Positions 30,238 to 40,424 of a stretch of 64,000 nucleotides of DNA are shown here, one piece after another. Positions within the stretch are counted from its first letter, which is position 1; each line of letters starts with the position of its first letter. The stretch is from Clarkia xantiana subsp. parviflora (Eukaryota > Streptophyta > Magnoliopsida > Myrtales > Onagraceae), in NCBI GenBank assembly GCA_036873135.1, contig JAPTYO010000011.1, forward strand, positions 10,066,747 to 10,130,746, read 5' to 3'. The notes beneath the pieces were generated by a model, which was given only the letters and a program-made list of their open reading frames with translations, was not told where the DNA came from and searched no databases. Both the position numbers and the translations under genes were made by a program.

Positions 30238-32040
30238 CATGGATTGAATACGCGATCTTCAAATCAAGAAACCTACCATTGTCATTTATCTTTCGTTTGA
30301 GTTACTAAAATTTTGGTTATTTCGAGATTCGGATTTATTGAATAAAGTAGTTTCCGTTCGATTCGAAATGTGATATACTTGTCAAAATTAATCGACCCGT
30401 TAAGAGGGATCAATCCGAAAAGAAATTTCGGCCAGGTAAAAGTGGTCGAATAAAACGAAACGATTCACGTACTCCGTCATCTCAGTCGGGATAACCGAGC
30501 TGAACATACACATCGATTGCATAGCTAGATCGAAAGATTTAGTATTTCTTTAATTATTAGTACTCTATTGAATGAAATAATTAGTAATGATGATTATGTG
30601 CAAAACCGATTGGATTAAATTAAATTAAATTCAGAAGTGAAACGATTTAACCAAGTGTTAAAACTTCGGTGAAAAGCGCTACATGCAAGTGAACCTCGAT
30701 AAACATAACACATCGTTTTCATAAAATGAATTTAACAATGAAGTGTTTGAATAATGATGTGCTATATTTTCGTTTGCATTCCTTCGGAAACAACTTATTG
30801 ATAACATTTACATCGGTAAGAAGTAAGCTTCGGAAACTACCACGACCTTGTAAAAGTATCAACTGACGCATAAGGTGAAAACCTAAAACGCTCAGTTCAG
30901 AGATGGGATAAAATCTCTGAAATAAGTTAGCAAACGAAGAAGGATGAAGTTGGTTAAACAATTTTCCTTCCGTAAGCCTTGAACGATAAGTCAGGCTAGG
31001 CATTCAAGTTAAAAGTCTCACTTCAAGAAGCACAGTTTGTATATATATAATGTTGAAGTCATCCTATCAAAGGTTCCCTATGGGATGATGAAGATGATTC
31101 ACATAAATGTAAAACTGTGTTCCATTAATATCGGTAAGGTACGTCACCATTATAGCTGAAAGGTGATAATGAGTTAAATCATATCACCATGCGACATTAA
31201 TTTGCGCAATGAACACGTATTTAGGACAAGAGTGCGTCGATTACTCTTAGAAAATACCTGTTTACAACTTGATTATAAAATGGTGTCGAGGTCGAACATG
31301 AGACGTTACATCACTAAGAGGACGAATTTTCCAAATGCATGAACATTTTTAATCAGGGAAGTCATGATCAAAACGGAGCAGAATAACAATGAAAACCAGG
31401 TCCCACTTAATTCGAGTTGGAGAGATTTGAACCCAGCAACTCAAGTGAATGACATGGAAAATGAGAATGAGAACATTTTCATAGTAAATCTAGTGAGAGG
31501 AATAAACCCTACCACACGTAAACACTGTTGCTGATGAGACGAATCAAGTTGAACCTGATGGTCATATAGCTAAACCAGGAATGAAACAACTACCTAAAAT
31601 ACCCATTGTTTCCAGTGGGAGTGATCCAACCATACTTGGTTCCAGATCCTAGTGATCAACGAATGCATCTCCGAAGTAAAACCCAGAGACCAAGAGGTTG
31701 CCATAGGAAAGTTGAAAGTCAAGGTCCTAGCACTGCTCTTGTTCCCAATAGAGACAATGCTCCGATAAGAAGAATTGTTCTGAGTGGGAGGATCGTTCCC
31801 AACAGAAATGATGCTACGATAAGAAGCATTATTCCGAATGGGAGAAAATATCAGACTAATAAATGGGACTCGCAATGCCTAGACGAAAGTCAAAGGCAAG
31901 TATCCTATTAAGTTAGGTATAAAATCGTTGACAAGCATTGGAAAGACCTCAAGTGGAGAAATTGAAGGAAATAATAAATGAGAGAGATCGCCTAAATGAA
32001 AGCCATTATAGTCTATAGTTGATTTACCTGTTAACCACGT
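30238..32040 (+). other. copia F, degenerate gag-to-linker region, 5' truncated
   Basis: Collinear with 43940-45480 of A and 35340-36960 of E, with ATCGACCCGTTAAGAGGGAT and TTGATAACATTTACATCGG blocks and linker words such as CCAGTGGGAG and GAGTGGGAGG (31614-31850). The frame is lost. The 5' LTR, leader and gag are missing; the sequence starts right at the H LTR. Confidence 0.65.
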
Positions 32041-33468
32041 GAGAGCAAGGATAAGGTGAGCCCTGAAGTAAGGCTCACCACTGATGGAAAAAGGTCGAAC
32101 AAATCGACTTATTGCGAAAGGACTTACCCAATTCACGGAGTGGACTTTGATAAGAGAAACTCACTGATTGTACGTAAAACCACGGTTAGGACCATTAATG
32201 GTCCTGGTCGCAAGCCTCGATCCCGAGCTGCACCAAATCGATGTTAGGACCGCATTCCTCCACGGAAACTTGGAGGAAGAGATCTACATGGAGAAACCGG
32301 AGGGTTTCATTACTCCTGGTAACGAACGTAAAGTTTGTAAACTCCATAGGTCCATCTACGGCTTAAACATTCATCTCGGAAATGGTACCGCAGATTCCAC
32401 GAGGAAATCGTAGGAAACGGATTCGTGAATCTTCACGAGGATCCGTGCGTGTGCTAAAAGACCTCTGGGTCCAAGTATGTTATCTTAACCTTATACGTGG
32501 ACGACATACTCATTTCTGCAAACGACATGAGTTTCATGAATAAGTCAAAGTCCTGGTTAGCATCTGTATTTGAGATGAAAGACATGGGAGAGGCCACGTA
32601 TATCTTAGGCATTAAAATTGCTAGAGATCGGGCTACCCGGAAATTGTGTCTGTCTCAAGAAGCCTATGTCAACAAGCTGTTAAAAAGGTTCAAATTATAG
32701 GATGCCAAACCCGTGGATACGCCGGTGGTATTTGGGTGCGCACTGTCAAAACGTGACGGCCACAAGAACCTGGCAGAGAGCGAACAGATGAAGGGTGCAG
32801 AATATTGAAGCATGGTTGGTAGTTTGATGTACGCCATGCAATACACCCGTCCGGATATCTGTTATGCCGTGGGCCTAGTAGCACGTTTCCAATCAGATCC
32901 TGGCTATCAACATTTAAAGGCTGTAAAACGAATAATTTGTTATCTGAAAGGTACTGCCGACTATGCTCTGTGCTATAAGTGCGGGAAGTTAGAATTGACA
33001 GGTTACAGTGACGCCGACCATGGTGGCGATCCAGATGATCCTAAGTCCACCATAGGGGAAGTGTTCCTCCTTACTAAAGCCGTCATTTCATGGACGAACA
33101 AGAAGCAAACCTGTGTCGTGCTGTCAACGATGGAATCGAAATTCGTAGCTCTCTTGAAGAATGCACAGGAAACAGTCTGGCTGAAAAGGTTTCTTACTGC
33201 GCTGCTTAATGGTGACGTCGAGAGTAAACCTGTGAAGGTGTTCTCTGACAGTCAGGCAGCCATTGCGGCAGTTAAGAATCTGAAGTACCATAGTTGGACC
33301 AAACACATTGATGTGAAATATTTTTATGCTAAATATATGGTAGAAGACAATATAATCACTATGGAATACTTGCCCACTGATAATATGATTGCGGGCCCAT
33401 TAACTAAACCACTACGCAGGGAGATATTCGAAAAGCATGTAAAACTGCTTGGATTGCGTAGGGTTTAG
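32041..33468 (+). pseudogene. copia F reverse transcriptase/RNase H, decayed
   Basis: Starts in the GVDFDK/VRTAFLHGNLEEEIYMEKPE region (32130-32330) with frameshifts. One frame then covers LYVDDILISAND (32490, where Val-Asp-Asp is intact) to the end at TAG 33468, broken only by a TAG at 32698 (after RFKL) and a TGA at 32809 (EY*SMVG). RNase H motifs SDADHGG, VVLSTMESKF and VFSDSQAA are all present, and the C-terminal TKPLRREIFEKHVKLLGLR is complete. The long uninterrupted second half (218 codons) shows that F is among the younger copies. Confidence 0.9.
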
Positions 33469-34601
33469 AAATGGCATGTATCTGTGATAGCATTTTGATA
33501 TTAGAAAGTTACATTTTGTAAGCGAAAGAATTACAACCGAGTTTATGATCAATCGACGTCATAATGTTTTGATTACATCAGATTTACGGTCTATAAACTA
33601 AGTCGTAGGAGGACGCAATCCTCTGCCAAACTATGTCGAATGTGGGCCTTACCTAATCATAAAGGCACGGTCGTCTTGTGATGGAGGGAGGCCTCTACCA
33701 AACAAGACTGGCTAAGAGTCAGGGGGATAAACCTGATTAAGATAGACGATTATCTAGTTTCGAAGTAACTCGACGTGATCTTCGTCTCGCATATCGCCGT
33801 GATGAACTTCGTTCGTCATTTAACCACATTCTGGGCTTGATGAGAATCTGTGATAGCATGATTAACATATCCTTTTCCTGTCAATCCAAAAGGTTCAGGT
33901 ATGTTATCATCGCGTGCTTCATACTACGCGTGCCACGTCCGACACGGGGTCATAGCTCGGTTGTGCTAGGAAGGAATCCTTGTGATTTTGGTGGGCGCAA
34001 ACTTCTTCACCTCGAGCGTGTGATTGATCCCGGGAGCCTTATGAAGTGGCACCCGAAGTATCCTCATGGACTCAGAACTCATACCTAAGGTCAGGCTCAA
34101 TACTCGCTTCCCGACGTACGAGCGTAGTGCTGAACAAAAAGGCCCAGTGACCACGTCTTGGAAACAGGTTGGGTTTGACTAAGGGTATGAGCAATGGGGA
34201 TGGTCAAGTTCACCTGTAATTCACCGATTCTTGTATTCACTAGGTGGCCACCAGCCGGATATTAGTTGAAGGTTGTGAATACTTGTACGGATGCCTTGGA
34301 GAAGTGTTCCTATGTGGAAACTAGGCAAATGGAGAATTATCAGTTGACCTAGGAAACAACGCGGTACAATATATAAATGTTGTTTATAACAGGTTGATCA
34401 AAGAAAAGGGAATCAACGTTCCGCGGGCGCTACAATACTCCTAACAGATGAGTAGCACGATGCCCGTCGAATCCGCTGGTCGCACGGCAAACCTCGTTTG
34501 AACTATTTGGAAGCATGGAGCAGATCAAAGGGGAGAAGTGTTGATGCGGATTTAGACAACAATACATTAACAGACACCTTCCCATTCCGGCGAGTGGGAG
34601 C
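33469..34601 (+). other. copia F 3' untranslated block and polypurine tract
   Basis: Homologous to the G, H, A and B 3' blocks: GGCTAAGAGTCAGGGGGATAA and TGAGAATCTGTGATAGCATG. Ends at the GAGTGGGAGC tract (34592-34601). Antisense open frame at 34154-33966. Confidence 0.75.
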
Positions 34602-35187
34602 TGTTAGCATATGGTAATGTGCGTCGTAATTGGTAGCCCATAATATGTATAGTTTACCTAATGAACTTGGGTAAATGTCACATTAGGGTAATTGGGCTAG
34701 GCCCAAATCCCAATTGACATGGGAGGCCCAAAATTGGGCCTCCCCAAATACATAGGCCGACCGAATGTTATGGTTGGGGTAAAGTAGACTTTTGTCCACT
34801 TTACTCCTCCTATAAATAAGAGGTGTTAGGGAAATTTTAGGGTTAATCATAATTCCCTCACAAGAGAATTTTAGAGAGAAAAACCCTCCTTTCACACACA
34901 AGGTTCGGCCGAACCACATAAGTCACAAGGGTGTGCCAGATTGCTTTTTGAGCAAACTCTCCAGAGATCTGTCCCCGTGCCGAGAATCGATCAGAGGCTT
35001 TGCTATGGAGCTGCACCACATAGGGCTTCTCTAACAAGAATCTCTACGGGTCCCACCCGGAGGATCGCGAACTCCCTCAAGAAAGGAGTTACTCTTGAGG
35101 TATGTGTAAACTTTCCGCTGCGTAATTTATATTACTAGCACATACCATGTTTAAGTTTTCGTTGTGATTACTCCCCATAATCTAACA
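34602..35187 (+). repeat. copia F 3' LTR (586 bp, B subfamily)
   Basis: TGTTAGCATATGGTAATG ... GATTACTCCCCATAATCTAACA. It carries the GGAGGCCCAAAATTGGGCCTCC palindrome (34722-34743), the hairpin AAAGTAGAC-TTTT-GTCCACTTT (34781-34802) and a CTATAAATAAG TATA box. No primer-binding site follows, so it is a 3' LTR. It resembles the LTRs of element B more than those of A. Confidence 0.88.
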
Positions 35188-35720
35188 AAAGAACCATTGA
35201 TAAAGTGCGTCTCGGTACGCCTCGTTTGTCATGTAAAAAGCTATAGAATGTTTTATTAAAACACAGATCATCTGATGTTATTCACTTGTGAATTTTTTCA
35301 GGTGTGGTGCTCAGCATGGCTCGGAGTTCTCAACTACCTTCTCTCTCAGATCATTGCTGCATTCTGATCAAAACCTTCTTATTCATTTGAATTAAAGATT
35401 TGGTTGTTTATGTTTTAGAATATTGAATAAAGTGATTGTCATTAAGAATGAATGAAATTCGATTCGATGTTCAATTTACTTATCAATCCATCGACCCGGT
35501 CAAAGGGATCGATCCGAACAAAATCCACTTATGTGGAGTAACACCTAAATTTGAGCCAGGACAAGAGGTCGAATGAAAGAAACGACTGCACATGCTATCA
35601 TCGTTATTTACCCATCGATTGCGTAACTAGATCGAATGATTTAAATTTCTTATTTGTTAGTACTCCATAAATTTAATTGATATCGCAACGACGAACATGT
35701 ATGAAACCGATAATTAAATA
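35188..35720 (+). other. copia E, degenerate gag/pre-integrase region, 5' truncated
   Basis: Begins abruptly after the F LTR with the GGTACGCCTCGTTTG block that follows gag in A (43113), then the CGACCCGGTCAAAGGGAT block. No open frame. The 5' LTR, leader and gag of E are absent. Confidence 0.6.
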
Positions 35721-36960
35721 GTGAAAAAAATGATTAAACTTAGGGTAATGCCTGTGTGTCACGCGCATAGCGTATGTGTCCGCGTAAAATCGGAACACAT
35801 CAATTCAAAGTACAAATTTAACATAAAGATGTATGATTTGAAGCTCGAATTAACTATCATTGATAAATTTACCTGTTATGGGTTTACTCATCTGATAACT
35901 CGTAAACCCGAGATTATTGAGTGCTTTATGAGCTATCTCAATCTCGTGGAGAATCAGCTGGAGTGAAAGGTGAAAACCTTGCGCATTGACAAATGTGGAG
36001 AATACCGCTCGAATGAGTTTGATAAGTTATGCAATGAAAGAGGAATTGTCCGTCAAACGACGATCCCTTATATGCCACAACAGAACAGTGTGGCAGAGCG
36101 ACGCAATCGTACACTCTTGGACTTGGTAGGAACCATGATGTCGCAAGCTCAACTTCCGATCTCCTTTTGGGGAGATGCACTGTTGACTGCTACTCATGTA
36201 GTAAACAGTGTTCATACAAAATTGGTGGACACAAAACCATATGAGTTGTGGACTGGTAAAGAGGTGGATCTTACCAGGCTGCGACCTTGGGGTTGCGCAA
36301 CATACTCGTACCAGAATGACAGCCGATTCGGCAAGTTTGGGACCTAGAGGATTGAAAAGTGTCTTTATAGATACTCGAAAAAATCTAAGGGATACCAGTT
36401 TGTGGCGGCTCAAGAAAATGGTGGCGTGGTCGAACATGAGTCCAGGGACGTTACATTTATTGATGATCAATTTCCTAAGCTTGGTGATATCAAAACGAAA
36501 GAAGTCTTAGAAGAGCTATAGTAGGACGAGGATAATCAGGTCCCACTTACTTCGAGTGGGAGATTTGAGGGAGCAACAAGTGTGAATGAATTGTTAAATG
36601 AGAATGGAAACATTTTCATAATAAATCAAGTGGGAGGAGTTAATACAACCACATAGATCACAGTTGCTCCTTTTGCGAATTAAGTAGGACATGATAATCC
36701 AGTTGATGAACCGTTGGATGCGAATCCTATAATTCCTCAACTACCTACTGGTAAAAATGGGAGCGGAACAACCAACTTGGTTCCTGGTCCAAGTGACCGT
36801 GGAATTCATCTCGGAGGTAGATACCCAAACCAAGAGGTCGTCCAATAAAGGTTGCAGGAGAAGGTTCCAGTAACACCCTGGTTCCAAGTGGGAGCATTAT
36901 TCCTAGTGGGAGAATTGTTCCTAGTTGGAGCGTAGTTCAAGATGGGAATAATGAGCCTAG
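35721..36960 (+). pseudogene. copia E integrase and linker, decayed
   Basis: The only well-preserved integrase in the window. One frame reads KFTCYGFTHLITRK, then after a TGA at 35964 KTLRIDKCGEYRSNEFDKLC (second catalytic Asp), TIPYMPQQNSVAERRNRTLL (catalytic Glu), and ISFWGDALLTATHVVNSV. A TAG at 36345 precedes the C-terminal SKGYQFVAAQENGG part. The first catalytic Asp region is not recognisable. Integrase would join the cDNA to host DNA. The linker after it is rich in GTGGGAG repeats (36550-36930) and has further stops. Confidence 0.85.
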
Positions 36961-38602
36961 ATGTAGTCAAAGGCAGAGAACTTCTCCTAAGAAGTATCCC
37001 ATCGAAAAGGGTGAGTTATTCACAATGACTTCGGTTGATGAACCGGTCATGGTTAAAAAAGCCCTTGAAGGTCCCCAGTTCAAGGAATGGAGGAAAGCAA
37101 TGGATGAAGAGATCGCCTCAATGGAAGCCAATTTGGTTAGCACGTTAGTTGATTTTCCTGCTAACCGCAGAGCAATTGGGGCTAAGTGGGTTCTGATATT
37201 GAAACTCATTGTTGGTGGAAACGTTGAGCGGTACAAAGCTCGACTTGTCGCGAAAAGATATGCCAAACTCCACGGAGTGGACTTTGATGAGACTTACTCA
37301 TCGACTGTGCGTTACACCACAGTCCGGGCCATTTTGGCTTTTGTTGCTAGCCTCGATCTCGAGCTCCACCAGATGAATTTTAAGACTGCCTTTCTTAATG
37401 GAAACTTTGAGTAAGAGATCTACATGGAGCAACAAGAGGGTTTCTTATCCCTTGGAATGAACGTAATGTTTGTTAGCTCCAAAGATCAATATATGGTCTT
37501 AAACAATCATCCCGACAATGGTACAGCAGGTTCCAAGAGGAAATCGTGGGCAACAGATTCGTGAATTTTCACGAGGATCCATGCGTGTACATGAAGACCT
37601 CTGGGTCAAAGTATGTTATCTTGAAGTTATACGTCGATGACATCCTTACTGTCGCGAACGATGTATGTTATTTGAAGCAGTCAAAGTCCTGGTTATCATC
37701 AATATTTGAGATGAAGGACATGAGCGAGGCCACTTACATCCTAGACATTAAGATTTCTATAGATCGTTGTGCTTAGAGATTATGTCTTTCTCAGGAAGCC
37801 TATATTAACAAATTGTTGAGAAGGTTCAATCTCTATGATGCTAAACCCGTGGAAATGCCGGTTGTATATGGGTGAGCGTTGTAGAAGCGTGATGGCCCAA
37901 AGAACCGGGCAGAGCGTGAATATATGGAAAGTGCTGAGTACCTCAGTATGGTAGGAAGTATGATGTACACGATGCAATGCACTCTTCCGGATATCTATTA
38001 CGCTGTGGGCTTAGTAGCGCGTTTTCAATCGAACCCCGGTTATCAACATTTACGAGGTGTCAAACGAATTATGAGATATCTGAAAGGTACGGTAGACTAC
38101 AGACTGCAATGAGGGAAGCAAGCTAGAATTGATAGGATATAGTGACGCCGACCATGGTGGCGATCTAGACGATAGTAAGTCAACCTCAGGAGGAGTGTTA
38201 CTCATTGCTAATGCCGCCATCTCATGGATGAGCAAGAAGCAATCATGTGTCGCACTGTCTACTATCGAATCTAAATTTGTAGCTCTCTCAATGAATGCAC
38301 ATGAAGCTTTCTGACTAAGGAGACGGATGACCTCCATGCTTGACGTCAAGGACGGAAGTAAACCTTTGTGTATTTGCTCTGACAGTCAAGCAGTAATAGG
38401 AACAGTCAAGAATCTGAAGTACCATAGTAGGACAAACCACATTGATATAAAATACAACTATGCGAAGAGTGTGGTAGAGGACAAGCTGATCAAAGTTGAA
38501 TTCATGCCTTCGGAGAACATGGTTGCGAATCCATTGACTAAACCCTTACGTAAGGATGTTTTCGAAAAGCACGTAAAACTGCTCGGATTGCGTAGTATTT
38601 AG
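36961..38602 (+). pseudogene. copia E reverse transcriptase/RNase H, decayed
   Basis: RVT_2 start is clear from EWRKAMDEEIASMEAN (37090) through AIGAKWVLILK, GVDFDETYSSTVRYTTVRAI and LHQMNFKTAFLNGNFE, where a TAA (37412) stops it. It continues with FHEDPCVYMKT, LYVDDILTVAND (37630) and FEMKDMSEATYI, a stop at 37776, then SMVGSMMYTM, SDADHGGDLDDSKS, CVALSTIESKF and CSDSQAVIGT to TAG 38602. The catalytic residues of RT (VDD) and RNase H are still present, but at least five lesions separate them. 212 bp of 3' untranslated sequence follow before element D. Confidence 0.9.
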
Positions 38603-38814
38603 AATGCTTGGAATGTGGCAGTAAAATTTTAGAATTTGAAGTACTATTTTAATAAAATAATTGTTATTTGAGTTTATGATATTTACGACGTCATAATGAC
38701 AAAATTACATCGAATGTACGATCTATAAACTACTCGTTGGAGCATAAAACCTCCTAATAAAATATGTCGAATGTGGACCCTTTCTCGTCACACAGACACG
38801 GTCGTCTTGATGGT

Positions 38815-39413
38815 GTTGGCATTTGGTGTATATGGGCCGCCGTAATTGGGAGCCAATTAATATAAGCCCAACATAATAAGCATAACTGGGGTTAGGCACA
38901 TAAGGGATTTCAGGTAAGGCCAAATTCCCTATGAACCTTAATTGGCCAAAAATTTGGCCGTCCTAATTCCTTGATGTTTCGATCGAAATTAATATGGAAG
39001 CCCTAGGTGGGCTTTTCTCACCTCCTCTTATAAATAGGAGGTGTTAGGGGATTTCTTGGGGTTAATCACTATTTCCCTTTAGTTGACAATATAAGAAATC
39101 CCTCTCCCTAATTTCCTAAGGGTTCGGCCGAACCTGTGCTTGCATAAGGAGGTGCCGAAATTGTGTCAACAATTTACCCCAGAGATCCATCCTGTCACCA
39201 AATTGAAGAGGCTTTGCTGTGAAGACCATTTCCTATGAATTTCTCTTCAACAAGGGTTCCCACAGGACACCGTCCGGGAGACCATGAACTCCCCCGTGAG
39301 GATCTTGGGCTACGGAAAGATAAACTGGTATGTGCCTTATGTTCCTTTGTGTAATTAGTTTACCTAGCATGTACACGTGTTATATTCTGTAATTATATAC
39401 CCTAAATCCATAA
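38815..39413 (+). repeat. copia D 5' LTR (about 599 bp)
   Basis: Starts TGTTGGCATTTGGTG, interrupting the 3' untranslated block of E right after GGTCGTCTTGATGG. It contains the hairpin AGGTGGGC-TTTT-CTCACCT (39005-39023) followed by CTTATAAATAGG. It ends near AATCCATAA, and TGTTATCAGAGCC, the initiator-tRNA-Met type primer site, follows at 39415, so it is a 5' LTR. It differs in sequence from the G/H/A and B/F LTRs. Confidence 0.85.
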
Positions 39414-39852
39414 GTGTTATCAGAGCCTGTGTAGGGTGTTAATGAGTTTTTCTAAAACCGTGTTCATGAATATTAATGAAAACGTGTTTTTTTTTTTCAA
39501 AATCGATGTTTGAATTTTTAATCGGGGTAAAATTTGACCTTAAAATAGCCCACCAAACCCTGGGGCCACGGCACGGCCGGCTATGGCCAAGCCACAGCGA
39601 AGCTGTGGCATTATAAAAAATATATATATTTTGACGCCACCTGCTGTGGTTCTTGTGGTGGCCAGCGAATGTGGCCCTAGAGTTTAGTAAATGTAAAATA
39701 TTGACATTAATTACCGATATATTCTTTCCATGATTTTAGGGATATAGATATATTTGTTATTAATTATTGCATAATAGATTGAGAAAGTATATTGTTGATA
39801 GATTAATATTCTTAATATAGAATCTAATCAATTAAGCAGATATATATATATT
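39414..39852 (+). other. copia D primer-binding site and leader, cut by element C
   Basis: TGTTATCAGAGCC at 39415-39427 is the primer site (canonical TGGTATCAGAGC with one change). The leader includes a stretch of GGCCACGG/GCTGTGG words (39560-39665) and a TA-rich zone, ending at a (TA)n where the C LTR starts at 39853. The rest of D must lie to the right of the window. Confidence 0.75.
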
Positions 39853-39887
39853 TGTTTGCATATGGAGATTGAACCGCCGTAATTAGG
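39853..39887 (+). repeat. copia C 5' LTR, first 35 bp
   Basis: TGTTTGCATATGGAGATTGA corresponds to the TGTTAGCATATGG start of the other LTRs. It is split from its remainder (48774-49367) by element A. TTAGG at 39883-39887 is the left half of the target duplication of A. Confidence 0.8.
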
Positions 39888-40424
39888 TGTTAGCATATGG
39901 TGACGTGGCGTCGTAATTGGTGGCCCGTTAATGCTAAGGAAATTACCTAAGTTAATTAGGTAATTGTCACATTAGGGAAATTGGGCCAAACACAATTACT
40001 AATTGACATGGTTCGGCCGAAACTTGTCCCGCATTGGTTGGAGTGGACTTTTGTCCACTCCACCAATCTATATATAGGGGACTCACCTAAGGGGTTTAAT
40101 CCATCAATCTAATAAGAAGTACCTCCATTGAGGAACTTGAGAGAAACCCTCTCACACCCTTAGTTGAGATTTTCGGCACATCTTAGTCCGAGGTTCTGTC
40201 CCCGTTGAAGAATCGATCAGAGGCTTTGTTGTTGAGCTTACACCGCGTAGGAATTCTTCTTACGAAGAACTTGTACGTGGTTCCGACCGGAGGATCAGAA
40301 CTCCCTCCACGACGTTCTTGGGCAGGAAAGCTAAAAGGCATGTATACACTATTCCGCTGCGTAGTTAGATTATTTGCAAGTACACGTTTAGCTTTCCGTA
40401 GTATTAAGTCCCGGTAATCCAACA
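39888..40424 (+). repeat. element A 5' LTR (537 bp)
   Basis: TGTTAGCATATGGTGACG ... CCGGTAATCCAACA. It lacks 38 bp present in the 3' LTR, from one CATGG to the next, including the GGCCCA palindrome. Hairpin GGAGTGGAC-TTTT-GTCCACTCC at 40040-40061, with TATA box CTATATATA at 40068-40076. Confidence 0.92.

Noticed and set aside
21510..30242. 21515-30237 as one composite transposon flanked by a target duplication
   Set aside because: Flanks ATGGG and CATGG are not equal 5-mers, and both ends are 3' LTRs with outward orientation, which normal retrotransposition does not produce.
30719..31003. Minus-strand open frame of 94 codons, similar to one at 54198-54443 in element B, looking like a conserved protein
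   Set aside because: Both lie antisense in homologous degenerate parts of copia elements. The similarity follows from DNA homology, and there is no domain or start context.
39415..39427. TGTTATCAGAGCC and similar (40426, 49369) as tRNA gene fragments
   Set aside because: They lie directly after 5' LTRs and match the 3' end of initiator tRNA-Met as primer-binding sites. No tRNA cloverleaf is present.
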